Origin: Bin87 sp965261195
Lineage (GTDB): Bacteria; Chloroflexota; Dehalococcoidia; Lucifugimonadales; UBA3495
Reading direction: 5' to 3'
Length of the DNA stretch: 64,000 nucleotides
Assembly (NCBI GenBank): GCA_965261195.1
Contig: OZ253455.1
Span: 248,001-312,000, forward strand
The notes beneath the pieces were generated by a model. That model saw only the letters and a list, made by a program, of their open reading frames with translations, did no database searches and was not told the DNA's origin. This document shows positions 26,794 through 35,426 of this stretch, piece by piece; within the stretch, counting starts at the first letter, position 1, and the number at the start of each line of letters is the position of its first letter. Position numbers and translations under genes: made by a program.

Positions 26794-27983
26794 CAGGGTC
26801 TTTCGGTTTTCAAGGGTTGTCTAGGCCGAGGATGCGCAGGGATTGTCCTGGGGTCCAGCCGATGCGCCGCAAGGCCGCCGCGATGTTGCTTTCCCCGGCA
26901 TGACGCAGCACGCTCACCACGCTCAGCACGATGTTGCGCACTATCGCCATTACCTGCGGCGCGGCCCCTTTCCGTACCCTACTGGCGTCTTCCCCCAGGG
27001 TTACATCCCGCACGTAGTGCAGCCGGTTCTCAATTTCCCAATGCCCCCGTATATGTCTGAGCATCGCCTTTGGCCCCACCTTTCCGTCCAGACTGGTGAT
27101 GGCGTAGCGCGACTCAGTGGCGGTCTGGCCGCGGCCCAGGGCGCGTCGCGTGATGCGGCACACCTGCCCCACATCGGGCCAGTCCAGGTAGTCGTTGAGC
27201 GCGTCGGTAGCTGACAATTCACGGATTTCCCAGCGGTCGCCATGCCGGTTCCGGGTCCGCGCCTTCCGGTACTGTCCGCCCCGTACCGGCGCGGCGAAGG
27301 CCAGCGCGATGTCGTCGTAAAGTTCCCGCTGGTTCCGCTTCACGATGACCAGGTAGTCGCTGCCGGCGTCCCTGATCTGCTGGCAATAATCCCGCTGGCA
27401 GTACAGCGCGTCCCCGGTCACCAGATTGCCCGCCACCGGCAGCAGCGTTGCCGTCAACTCCCGGGCCGCCGTCAGCTCCCCCTGACCTGGCCCGACCCCC
27501 CTTTTGCCCCGCTACCAGGCCGACGCCATGGGCATAACCCGCCACCAGCCGCACGCCGGGCAGTTCCTCCCCGTGTATCCCGCGCAGCGCCTTGCCGTCC
27601 ACCGCAATGGCCACCCTTTCCCCAGTGGCGGCCAGCCACTGCCGGGTCCACTGGGCCAGCGCCGCCTCAAAGGCGTCGGTGTCCAACTGGCAGAACACGG
27701 CGTGCAACGTGCTCACCGCCGGGGTCGTGGGTCGAGTGAAGCCCATGGCTGACACTGCGTCCGGGTCCTGTTGGCGCCCCCACTGGCAGATGGCGTAAAG
27801 GCTGCGGGCGCCGGAGAGCATGGCGCAGACGGCCAAGGTCAGGATGGCGGGCAACGGATGTCGCTTGCCCTGGGGCGAGCGTGGGTCGGGGACGGCGCCC
27901 AAGGCGGCGGGCAGGCTGCGGGCTAATTCGTTAGTCTCCATGACAACAGATTAGCCGCTTTTTTAGAAAACCGAAAGACCCTG
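26794..27983 (-). mobile_element. ISAs1-family element (1190 bp)
   Basis: Inverted repeats CAGGGTCTTTCGGTTTTC at both ends, with a 10-bp duplication TGTGCCAAGT (26784-26793 and 27984-27993). The duplicated bases include the first two bases of MITE 1, so this element landed at the MITE edge after the MITE was present. Confidence 0.88.
26810..27941 (-). pseudogene. ISAs1-family transposase, frameshifted
   Basis: The N-terminal frame (ATG 27941) has ALGAVPDPRSPQGKRHPLP and IAVDGKALRGI with the first Asp. Around 27500 a run of six G on the minus strand marks the change to the frame that continues LTATLLPVAGNLVTGDALYC (second Asp), YLVIVKRNQ, IRGHWEIENRLHYVRDV (Glu) and ends LRILGLDNP at 26810. 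A one-base change in the G-run explains the break. Whether it is slippage-tolerated is unknown. Confidence 0.85.
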
Positions 27984-27991
27984 TGTGCCAA

Positions 27992-28104
27992 GTAACTGTT
28001 CAGAGTTGCGGGGATCTGCCGACTATTCGGCCTATTGTGGAGGGGCAGCCAAGCACGAATTTCCAAAGCAAACCGTTGCCGTCCCCTCAACCCTGAACAG
28101 TTAC
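27992..28104 (+). mobile_element. IS66-type MITE, copy 1 (113 bp)
   Basis: Starts GTAACTGTTCAGAGTT and ends CAACCCTGAACAGTTAC, the ends of the IS66-like element, with no coding capacity. Flanked by TGTGCCAA at 27984-27991 and 28105-28112. Identical in sequence to the copy at 37580-37692 by eye. Confidence 0.93.
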
Positions 28105-29189
28105 TGTGCCAAGACCTGTTCGAGCAGTACTTGGCGTTCTGCGACCGGAACGACCTCGACGGTGATTGCTACCCGACCAACCCCGACGCGCTGAAAGCCT
28201 TCTACGCCACTCTGGGCATCGGTAAAAAAAGCCGCAAGGCCCGGAACCGGAGACGCTGGGTGAACGACGCGCTGTCCGGTCCAGCCCGCACCCACGCCGG
28301 CGTCGGCGCCAAGGCCGGCCCGCCGAAGGGCCCGCCGGACCAGCACGGCCGCCGCCATTACCGCACCCTGGAATCCTGCCGCCGCGCCGGCAGGAAAAGC
28401 GGAGCCGTCCGCCGCTTCCGAACCCGCCACCGCGACAACGACGTCAGGAAAGCGGTCCACCAGATGGGCCTGACCGTCGTCGCCGCCGCCAGAAAGTTCG
28501 GAGTATGCGAGAACACGGTACGCAACATCCTCCAGCGCCGCCCCTTCGTCAAGGGCTCCAGCTACGCGCCCCAGCACGGACATAAAGGACCTCCAACGAA
28601 CATAATTAGACGGACAGCAGTCGCTGAGGCGCCGAGCCCGCCGACCGCCGCGCCAGCGGCGGCAAACCCGACCCCAACGGCCACCGGGCCGCCCGGCAGC
28701 GCGCCCTCCGGCGCCAGGCCCGCCAGCTCCAGTCCCGCAACGGCCCGGCCGATACCCGGAGCTGCCGACCCGTTCGTGCCCGCCCAGCCCGGCCGGCTGC
28801 CCGGCATGCCACCGATGCCACCACGCCCCTCACTATCACGGGCCTTCATCGCCCTAAAACTGCACTGGATACGCGTCGCCAAACAGCATCTCAATACCAT
28901 CATCAGCCCGAGGATGAGATCCATACGAACGGGCCAAGTGAAATCCCTGGGTAAAGCCATCGACAACTACATCAACAAGATCGCCCAATCCGACGGCGAG
29001 CAACACGCCCAACGCGTCCGGGACGCCAGCGAGACGTGGCTGGCGCGCTCACCCGCTCGACGCCCGACCCGGTCATCGTCCTGCTCCACCACAGCCGGGA
29101 CGCCCGCGCCAAGCGCAAACCGCGCGCCGCCACCCGTTCCGCCACCCGGTAGACCAGCGCCCAACCGACCACGGAGGCCACACCTCGCC

Positions 29190-29642
29190 ATGCCCACCCA
29201 CCTCCAGCACGACCTCTACATCGAGACCATCCAGTCCATTGCGAGCACCATCGCCATCACGCTCCAGGTCGGGCCCACGCAGGAACCGTATTGGAGAGCC
29301 ATCCACCGCTTCCTGCGCGAGCCGCCGAACCCTCCACTCATGCACTGCCCGGTCATCGTCCCCCAGACGGGTTCGTCCCCGCCCACGCTCCGCGTCACCC
29401 TGATGATCAAGCCAATACCTCCCGGCAGTCCGCTCGACCACGCTGCCACCGACTGTTACATGGCCTGGCTCGATGCCTACACCAGCCCACAGTACGAGGA
29501 AACCCACCAACGATCCAAACAGACCTTCTGGGCCATGATGGACGCCATCGCCGACCAGTACGTCGGCGCCGATCACCACAGCATCCAGGACAGCCAATCC
29601 CTATCCCGCTTCGTCGCCACCATCAGCCAGCAAAACCCATGA
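29190..29642 (+). CDS. Hypothetical protein
   Basis: A 150-residue ORF from ATG 29190, preceded by ACGGAGGCC. It begins MPTHLQHDLYIETIQSIAST and has a beta-like middle segment, TLRVTLMIKPIPPGSP, and an acidic/helical C-terminus. The upstream frame is open, so it could be read as the tail of the preceding ORF, but the SD site and composition favour a separate start. The stop overlaps the next ATG. Family not recognised. Confidence 0.6.
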   Translation: MPTHLQHDLYIETIQSIASTIAITLQVGPTQEPYWRAIHRFLREPPNPPLMHCPVIVPQTGSSPPTLRVTLMIKPIPPGSPLDHAATDCYMAWLDAYTSPQYEETHQRSKQTFWAMMDAIADQYVGADHHSIQDSQSLSRFVATISQQNP

Positions 29643-30970
29643 CCGAACCAGTCCCGCCACGACCGATCAGGATGTCCGGAGCCGGCCACTGTCCGCGCCG
29701 GCAGGCGTACCTGAGCCTCGGCTATGCACAGAGCAACCCGGCTGACGCCGCCGGCCACAACCGGATGGCGCTCGGCGACGCCGCCGAGCGCCTGATCATC
29801 GAGGGCATGCTCGGCGACGGCTGGACGGTCAGCCACACCCAGGCAACACCGGACGGCCACCAGCTGGAAATCGTCAGGTACGACCCACCCATGGCAGGAC
29901 ACCCCGACGGCGTCTGCCAGCACCCCATCCTCACCCAGAACCGGCGTTTCACCCTCGAGGCCAAGTCCATGAGCCCGCCGCTGCTCCAGCGCGTCATGGA
30001 GGAGGGCCTCGCCATCGTCTACCCCGAGTACCTGGACCAGGCTGCCGTCTACACCCACCACCTGCACGAGCACAACCTGGTCGACGAGCCGTTGGCCGCC
30101 GTATTCGCCACCATGGACCGCGAGGGACGACCCGCGCCGCCCCAACTCGTGACCTGGCCCAAACAGTACGTCCCGGAAGCCATCCAGCGCCTCCGCCAGA
30201 CGTGGGACACCATCCAGCGCGGCCAACTGCCGCCCCGACCGTTCCTTCCGGACGACAAGCACTGCGCGTACTGCCCCTTCCGGACCGAATGCCACGGCAC
30301 ACCCCGGCCCCAGGACCGAAGCCGACAATCCCACCAGGCTCCCGAGGCGGCTCCCACCGGCCAGCAGTGGCTCGACGCCACCGCGATCCGCAACCGGGCG
30401 CGGGAAGAACTCATCAAACTATGCCCAGACCACACCCACCCCGCCGTCATCGCCGGACCCGTCACCGCCAGCTGGTTCATACCCACGAGCGAGCCACGCT
30501 ACAGCCCCGACGTCCTGGCCCGATACCTCACGAACGAACAGATCAACGAGGCGCGATTGCCGGACGAACCCAAGCAGGCATTCTGGATCCGAGCCAACCA
30601 AAGAGGAGCAAAGCCCATGACGCAACCAGCCGCCGAACCCCAGGACCTGGCCTACCGAGTGTGCACCGAACTGCTGTCCGAGGCCACCCACGTGCTCGAC
30701 GCCTGCGAGGCCGACCCCAACCCCTGGGCGGCCCGATACCGTTTCGACGCACTCAAACCGGTCGTGACCGAGATCGGCCGCCAGATCAAGCAGCTTCCCG
30801 ACCCAGCGGAACGCGACACCTGTCAGCAGCTCTTCGACACCCTCACCCAGAAGGGTTCCCGGATGGCGCCTTCGATCCCAGTCATCTGCCAGACCTGCGA
30901 CGAGCCGTTCGCTTTCGACGCCGACCGACCCCGCGCCACCACCTGCGGACGCTCCACCTGCACCAGGTGA
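29639..30970 (+). CDS. Cas4/RecB-like PD-(D/E)XK exonuclease with C-terminal extension
   Basis: A 443-residue ORF; ATG overlaps the previous stop. The N-terminus RMSGAGHCPRRQAYLSLGY gives the first Fe-S Cys. The nuclease core has PDGVCQHP with the Asp and FTLEAKSMSPPL with the E-x-K pair. HCAYCPFRTECHG supplies the remaining Cys cluster, the arrangement of Cas4/AddB-like 5'-3' exonucleases found in phages. From residue 327 (MTQPAAEPQDLAYRV, with GAGGAG just upstream at about 30605) the frame may be a second gene ending in a CxxC ... C zinc-binding tail (CQTCDEPFAF). No stop separates them. Likely role: end resection for Rad52-mediated recombination. Confidence 0.78.
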   Translation: MTEPVPPRPIRMSGAGHCPRRQAYLSLGYAQSNPADAAGHNRMALGDAAERLIIEGMLGDGWTVSHTQATPDGHQLEIVRYDPPMAGHPDGVCQHPILTQNRRFTLEAKSMSPPLLQRVMEEGLAIVYPEYLDQAAVYTHHLHEHNLVDEPLAAVFATMDREGRPAPPQLVTWPKQYVPEAIQRLRQTWDTIQRGQLPPRPFLPDDKHCAYCPFRTECHGTPRPQDRSRQSHQAPEAAPTGQQWLDATAIRNRAREELIKLCPDHTHPAVIAGPVTASWFIPTSEPRYSPDVLARYLTNEQINEARLPDEPKQAFWIRANQRGAKPMTQPAAEPQDLAYRVCTELLSEATHVLDACEADPNPWAARYRFDALKPVVTEIGRQIKQLPDPAERDTCQQLFDTLTQKGSRMAPSIPVICQTCDEPFAFDADRPRATTCGRSTCTR

Positions 30971-31007
30971 ACACACCCACCCCCACACCACGAACCGCGG
31001 GGTATCC

Positions 31008-31193
31008 ATGACCACCATGGCCGAACCGGAACTCATCACGCTGCTCAGAGAGAACCATGTGCGGACCGCAGCGCGGCGTATCCAATTGCCGGCTTCTCGT
31101 CCAGGCCGGCAACCACAACCCCGAGCCATAAAATTGACGCCGCCCGACTTTACTCGGGCGGCGTACGCCAAAGCGAGAAGACGCAGAACCTGA
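31008..31193 (+). CDS. Short ORF resembling the primase N-terminus
   Basis: 61 codons. MAEPELITLLRENHVRT resembles the first residues of the following primase (PEPELVTLLRQDGVRI), then the sequence diverges into a basic tail with no zinc motif. It may be a remnant of a partial primase duplication. Near its end the inverted repeat GCCGCCCGACTTTACTCGGGCGGC (31140-31163) forms a strong hairpin without a T-tract. Translation uncertain. Confidence 0.45.
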   Translation: MTTMAEPELITLLRENHVRTAARRIQLPASRPGRQPQPRAIKLTPPDFTRAAYAKARRRRT

Positions 31194-31266
31194 CGATCCT
31201 CCCGCTACCCATCCACTATAACGCCACCCTGCCCAGCACGTCAACCGGCCGGAGACGCGAACCCAA

Positions 31267-32838
31267 ATGTCCACACACCCAGAACCCGAACTGGTCACCC
31301 TACTCCGCCAGGACGGGGTCAGGATCAGACGCGCCGGCCCCAACCAGTACTGGGCTCCGTGCCCGTTCCACGACGACACCAAGCCATCTTTCCAGGTCAG
31401 GCTGTCCAGGCGCGGGTACTGGCGCTTCAAGTGCTGGTCCACCGCCTGCGGACAGCAGGGCAACACATCGGACTACCGTCGCCTCACGAAACGCGAGCCG
31501 GACCGCAGCCCATTCACGGCCGCCGACCCCACCGGCGAGCGGCCGCGGTACGGCCCGGTATCGGCAGAGCTGCACGCCCGGGCGATGGACCACTACAACC
31601 ACCAGCTGCTCCAGTACCCGGAAGCCGTCGCCTACCTGGAGAGCCGCGGCATCGACCCGGAACTGGCTCAGAGATGGGGCATCGGTTACGCGCCCGGCGA
31701 CAGCCTGTACCGCATCCTGAGCCGCGAACTCACCGACCAGGAACTGGATACCTGTCCCCTGCTCTACCACCGCCGTCGTGAGGACCGCGCGTCCCGCCGG
31801 ATCGTGATACCGCACCACGACGACCGACCCACCCACCATTGGCACACCGCCCGCGCCATCGACCCGGATCGCCAGCACCCGTACATGTCCCTGCCCGGCC
31901 ACCGTCCCGCCCTGCTGTTCCTGCGCCACGCCGGCCACCGAGCGACGGATTCCATCATCGTGACCGAGGGACCGTTCGACCTGATGGCGACGCTTTCCGC
32001 CGGCTACCCCGGTGCCGCCACGGCCGGAAATCCGCACCCGGAGACCCTCTCCCGCGCCATCCAAGCCACCGGGTACCGGCAGGTCTACATACTTCCCGAC
32101 AACGACGCGGGCGGCGCGGGTTGGGCAGAGATCGTCACCCAGGCGGCCCATCACGCCAGGGCCAGTCCAATCGTCCTGTCCTTGCCGCAAACATACTCTG
32201 ATCCTGCGGAGACATTACTGCAGCGACGCCCCAGCCCGCGGACCGTCTACGGCACCATGCTGCGCGTCGCCACCATCCAGCATCAACCGAGCCCACCACC
32301 AACAGCGGATAACGATCCGCACACCAACACAAAGGAGGCCATCAACATGGCTGAATATTTCGGAGCCGGCATCAAATTCTTCGGCAACCTCACGCGCGAC
32401 CCGGAGGACATCACCAACCGGGAACGAGAACGCCCCGCCACCACCGCCAAGTTCTCCGTCGCCAAGAACTTCCACCGCTACTCCACCGAGGAGCAGCGCA
32501 ACGTAGAGGACAAGGTCTTCTACAACTGCATCGCCTTCGGCGTCCTCGCCGACCAGATCCTCAAGCGGAAGTCCGGTCAACTCGTCTGGGTCGAGGGAGA
32601 ACACCAACCACGCGAGTTCACCGGCTCAGACGGCGTGCCCCGCGTCTCCCAGGACGTGCGCATCACCGACGTCAACGTCTACCTCACGTTCGACAACCCG
32701 ACGCCCGGCGGGTCGGGCGAGTACCAGTCCCAACCCGCGCAGGGCGGTCAGCGCAACCAAGGCGGCGGTCAGCGCAATGCCCCACCGGCAGCACCCGCCG
32801 GCGACGAGCCGTTCGACATCGACGACCTGCCGTTCTAA
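31267..32838 (+). CDS. DnaG-like primase (CHC2 zinc finger plus TOPRIM), open into SSB
   Basis: The primase part covers about residues 1-360. The zinc finger has CPFHDDTKPSF with a later KCWSTACG. A helical linker follows, then a TOPRIM domain with IIVTEGPFDLMATL (Glu) and VYILPDNDAGGAGW (Asp-x-Asp). There is no helicase domain, so it is a short phage/plasmid-type primase. The frame has no stop before the SSB gene and would give a 523-residue primase-SSB fusion. An internal SD and ATG at 32347 allow SSB to be made alone. Whether the long product exists is the open question. Confidence 0.85.
   Translation: MSTHPEPELVTLLRQDGVRIRRAGPNQYWAPCPFHDDTKPSFQVRLSRRGYWRFKCWSTACGQQGNTSDYRRLTKREPDRSPFTAADPTGERPRYGPVSAELHARAMDHYNHQLLQYPEAVAYLESRGIDPELAQRWGIGYAPGDSLYRILSRELTDQELDTCPLLYHRRREDRASRRIVIPHHDDRPTHHWHTARAIDPDRQHPYMSLPGHRPALLFLRHAGHRATDSIIVTEGPFDLMATLSAGYPGAATAGNPHPETLSRAIQATGYRQVYILPDNDAGGAGWAEIVTQAAHHARASPIVLSLPQTYSDPAETLLQRRPSPRTVYGTMLRVATIQHQPSPPPTADNDPHTNTKEAINMAEYFGAGIKFFGNLTRDPEDITNRERERPATTAKFSVAKNFHRYSTEEQRNVEDKVFYNCIAFGVLADQILKRKSGQLVWVEGEHQPREFTGSDGVPRVSQDVRITDVNVYLTFDNPTPGGSGEYQSQPAQGGQRNQGGGQRNAPPAAPAGDEPFDIDDLPF
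32347..32838 (+). CDS. ssb: Single-stranded DNA-binding protein
   Basis: From ATG 32347, preceded by AAAGGAGG at ideal spacing. A 163-residue OB-fold protein starts MAEYFGAGIKFFGNLTRDPE, has FYNCIAFGVLADQIL and LVWVEGEHQPREFT, a Gly/Gln-rich linker and the acidic tip DEPFDIDDLPF. The tip is the conserved SSB partner-binding tail. It shares the reading frame with the upstream primase. It should coat ssDNA during replication and recombination here. Confidence 0.93.
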   Translation: MAEYFGAGIKFFGNLTRDPEDITNRERERPATTAKFSVAKNFHRYSTEEQRNVEDKVFYNCIAFGVLADQILKRKSGQLVWVEGEHQPREFTGSDGVPRVSQDVRITDVNVYLTFDNPTPGGSGEYQSQPAQGGQRNQGGGQRNAPPAAPAGDEPFDIDDLPF

Positions 32839-32928
32839 CAACAACCCCATCCCCATCATCCAACACCGGCCCGTGGCTCCAACCCCACCGGCCGGCGCCA
32901 GCATCACGAATCGCACCAGGAGCGAAGC

Positions 32929-33756
32929 ATGACGACCAACAACCCCAAACTGGACGATATCCAGAGGTTGCTCAACAAGCCGCTGCACCCGGCACTCATC
33001 GAGCGCCGCGACACCAGCCGGCGCGAGCCATACATCTCCACCACCACCGCCATCACCCAGGCGAACCGCATCATCGGCGCCCTCAACTGGTACGTCGAGA
33101 TAGTCGATCACCACGAGGTGAAGAACGACGTCGAGTCCATCGGCTACCAGTGCACCGTGCGGATCCACATCCCGAGCTGCAACTTCCAGGGAGAGGGCAC
33201 CGGCTTCAATTCCCTCACCACCAAGGAAGGCAAGATCGTCCAGACGCCGGAGTCCCACGACACTGCTATCAAGGGCGCCGAGTCGGATGCCGTCAAGCGT
33301 GCCCTGCGTTACCTCGGCGACCCGTTCGCCAACTTCCTGTACGAAGACTCGGCCGTACGACGCGCCATGGCGGAAGCCGCCATCCAAGTCGTCGTCAAGC
33401 GGCTCGACATCGAGTACGCCGCCGCTGAACTCATCGTCCGCCGCCCCTACCAATCCCTGGAAGACGTACCCCTCAACACCAGCATGGGCCACTACTACGG
33501 ACGCGACACCAAGCCCGCGCCGGAAAAGAACGGAGAGCCCTCCGAGCAGGAAGACCCAATGCCGGACGAATCGCAGCAGGACGACCGGCAGCCCGTCCAT
33601 GAGCCCGCGCAAACGGCCGAGACTGACCCGGGGCCAGCGGCCCAGCCGGCCGTGCCGCCAAGCTCGGCACCGAACCAGCAGCCGGCGCCGGCCACCGAGC
33701 CGGTCAACGCCGGCCCGGACGACGAGGACCCATTCAGCCCCGACCAATCATCGTAG
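32929..33756 (+). CDS. Rad52/Rad22-family single-strand annealing protein
   Basis: A 275-residue protein. The N-terminal 180 residues carry the Rad52 fold signature: ALIERRDTSRREPYISTTTA, ANRIIGALNWYVEIV, GEGTGFN, and SHDTAIKGAESDAVKRALRYLG. The C-terminal 90 residues are acidic, Pro/Gln-rich and disordered, ending DDEDPFSPDQSS, reminiscent of an SSB-like tip. Start ATG follows AGGAGCGAAGC. Its neighbours are SSB, Cas4-like nuclease and UDG, giving a phage-style recombination set. Confidence 0.9.
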   Translation: MTTNNPKLDDIQRLLNKPLHPALIERRDTSRREPYISTTTAITQANRIIGALNWYVEIVDHHEVKNDVESIGYQCTVRIHIPSCNFQGEGTGFNSLTTKEGKIVQTPESHDTAIKGAESDAVKRALRYLGDPFANFLYEDSAVRRAMAEAAIQVVVKRLDIEYAAAELIVRRPYQSLEDVPLNTSMGHYYGRDTKPAPEKNGEPSEQEDPMPDESQQDDRQPVHEPAQTAETDPGPAAQPAVPPSSAPNQQPAPATEPVNAGPDDEDPFSPDQSS

Positions 33757-33811
33757 AGCAGCCGCCGGACCACATCCGGCGGCCATTCCACCGCACCTAC
33801 GGACAAAGCCA

Positions 33812-34744
33812 ATGACCCATCCCATCGAAACCCTAGCCCACGACATCGCCCAGTGCGAGCGCTGCCCGCTCCACCAGACGCGGAACAACACCGTACCGGG
33901 CACCGGTGATCCCAACGCCGACATCATGTTCATCGGCGAAGGCCCGGGCCAGCAGGAAGACCAACAGGGCAAGCCGTTCATCGGCGCCTCCGGCAAGAGG
34001 TTCGATCAGATCCTCCAAGCGACGGGCATCGACCGACGGCGCGTATTCATCACCAACGTGCTGAAGTGCAGAGCCCCGGACAACCGCAACCCCGCGCCGG
34101 ACGAGGTCGCCGCCTGTCGACCCTGGCTGGAGAGCCAGATCGAGGCAGTCAAACCGCGCCTCGTAGTCACAATGGGCAACCCCGCCACCCAGTGGTTCCA
34201 ACCCGGCACCAAGATCAGCGACGTCCGGGGCAAGATCATGCTCCACAAGGACGGCTACCTGATCCTCCCCACGTTCCACCCCGCCGCCATCCTGAGACGT
34301 CCCACCCTGGAGGACAGCATCCGGCAGGACTTCTCCCTGATCAACCCCTGGCTGAACATGGCGACGCCGCCGCCCGAGACGCCACAAGGCCCCATCCCCG
34401 ACGGATGCGTACCAGGCATCCTCCAAACCCTGCTCCGGCTCATCAAGGACCTGCAACAAACCTACCAAGACCCACGCCAGCAGCGCCAGGCACTCATCAC
34501 GCTCGCCATTTTCACCAGGGCGACCGAACGCGCGCTGGCCGAAACCCCCAAGGGAGAATACGCCGACTGGTGCCGCCACCTGCTGGCCCAGTGCATAGCC
34601 GCCGGACGCGAGACCGGACAGCGCATACCCCAGATCTGTCGAGACTGCAACGCGTCTTACTACCCGAGCGGAGATCCCAACGAACGCTCCCGCCAGTGCC
34701 AGACTTGCCAGGCCCCGCCAGCCGACCCGACCGCCCAACCATAA
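33812..34744 (+). CDS. Family 4-type uracil-DNA glycosylase with zinc-ribbon tail
   Basis: 310 residues. The first 190 match Fe-S uracil-DNA glycosylases: CERCPLHQTRNNTVPG, FIGEGPGQQEDQQGKPF (active-site loop), FITNVLKCRAPDNRNP with the next Cys region, and LPTFHPAAILRRP. It removes uracil from DNA. The remaining 120 residues are helical and end with CRDCNASYYPSGDPN ... CQTC, a zinc ribbon not usual in the family. Start ATG at 33812 was chosen because homology begins at IETLAHDIAQCERC. Confidence 0.92.
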   Translation: MTHPIETLAHDIAQCERCPLHQTRNNTVPGTGDPNADIMFIGEGPGQQEDQQGKPFIGASGKRFDQILQATGIDRRRVFITNVLKCRAPDNRNPAPDEVAACRPWLESQIEAVKPRLVVTMGNPATQWFQPGTKISDVRGKIMLHKDGYLILPTFHPAAILRRPTLEDSIRQDFSLINPWLNMATPPPETPQGPIPDGCVPGILQTLLRLIKDLQQTYQDPRQQRQALITLAIFTRATERALAETPKGEYADWCRHLLAQCIAAGRETGQRIPQICRDCNASYYPSGDPNERSRQCQTCQAPPADPTAQP

Positions 34745-34751
34745 TGACGCC

Positions 34752-35051
34752 ATGAAAGCCGCCACTCAAACCAACGCAGACGCCGTCGGATTGCCGACCA
34801 TCAACCTCACCGACCAGTGCACGCCACCGGCCGACGCCAAGGTGAGGATCATATCGCGCCGCGGCAAGACGCTCAGCGCCATCATCATCCCCGCCTCCTG
34901 GCACACACCTCCGCACGTCATCAAGGCCCTGCCCGAGCCCCAGGACGAAGCCGGACGGCGCCTGGAGCAACAACTCAGGGCCATCGGCCTCACCAACTTC
35001 GAGTTCCACGACTACCCAGACGGAGAACACCATGTCAGATCACCAAGCTGA
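34752..35051 (+). CDS. Hypothetical protein, 99 aa
   Basis: ATG at 34752, eight bases after the UDG stop. A small protein with a basic beta-like segment, AKVRIISRRGKTLSAIIIPASW, and an acidic C-terminus. No family recognised. It overlaps the next ORF by 20 bp, typical of translational coupling. Confidence 0.65.
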   Translation: MKAATQTNADAVGLPTINLTDQCTPPADAKVRIISRRGKTLSAIIIPASWHTPPHVIKALPEPQDEAGRRLEQQLRAIGLTNFEFHDYPDGEHHVRSPS

Positions 35052-35376
35052 CGCCAACCAAATCATCCAAGCAATCGCTCAAAAACTCCAACAACAACTC
35101 CCCCCTCCCGAGCCTCCCGCCAATCCGGACGCAGCCCGGCACCGCATCACGGTCGTGAGCCGGTTCGCAGCCAGAGTCGACCAACTCGTCAAGCAGCATG
35201 TCGCCTTGGCGCCTTCCCGACCAGTCGTAGACCAACTGCTGCACGCCGGCCGCCAATCCAGCGATGCCGTCCCATACCGCTGCTCCGAGTGCACGGCACT
35301 CTTCCACCACGGGCCACCCACGACGACGGCCAGCCTCTGCGCACAGTGCAAACAGGAGCAAACCCTCCGACCATAA
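35032..35376 (+). CDS. Hypothetical zinc-ribbon protein, 114 aa
   Basis: Starts MSDHQADANQIIQAIAQKLQ and ends with a C-terminal four-Cys pattern, CSEC ... CAQC. The body is helical. It is preceded by ACGGAGAACACC. The TnpB element inserts just after its stop (35374-35376). Function unknown. Confidence 0.68.
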   Translation: MSDHQADANQIIQAIAQKLQQQLPPPEPPANPDAARHRITVVSRFAARVDQLVKQHVALAPSRPVVDQLLHAGRQSSDAVPYRCSECTALFHHGPPTTTASLCAQCKQEQTLRP

Positions 35377-35426
35377 CAGGATAGGCGATTTCGCTACTCA
35401 ATAAAGTAGAGCAGTAAAACGACGAC

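Larger units (their letters stand above)
25266..29152 (+). pseudogene. HTH and Pro-rich protein gene split by nested insertions
   Basis: Codons 1-22 (ATG 25266, ending ALCQ) join in frame to 28113 (DLFEQYLAFCDRNDLDGD) when the IS66-like, ISAs1 and MITE insertions are removed at the repeated TGTGCCAA. The rebuilt protein has a helix-turn-helix-like segment, LTVVAAARKFGVCENTVRNIL. This is followed by a long Pro/Ala-rich linker and a helical segment, FIALKLHWIRVAKQHLN. Near 29040 the plausible reading moves to the next frame (STPDPVIVLLHHSRDARAK), stopping at 29152; otherwise the frame stays open into the next gene. Family unknown; DNA binding is an inference. Confidence 0.65.

Noticed and set aside
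27219..27941. ISAs1 N-terminal frame as a separate gene
   Set aside because: Its second half is out-of-frame noise; the true continuation lies in the neighbouring frame at 26810-27457.
31140..31163. Hairpin as a rho-independent terminator
   Set aside because: Strong stem but no T-tract on either strand.
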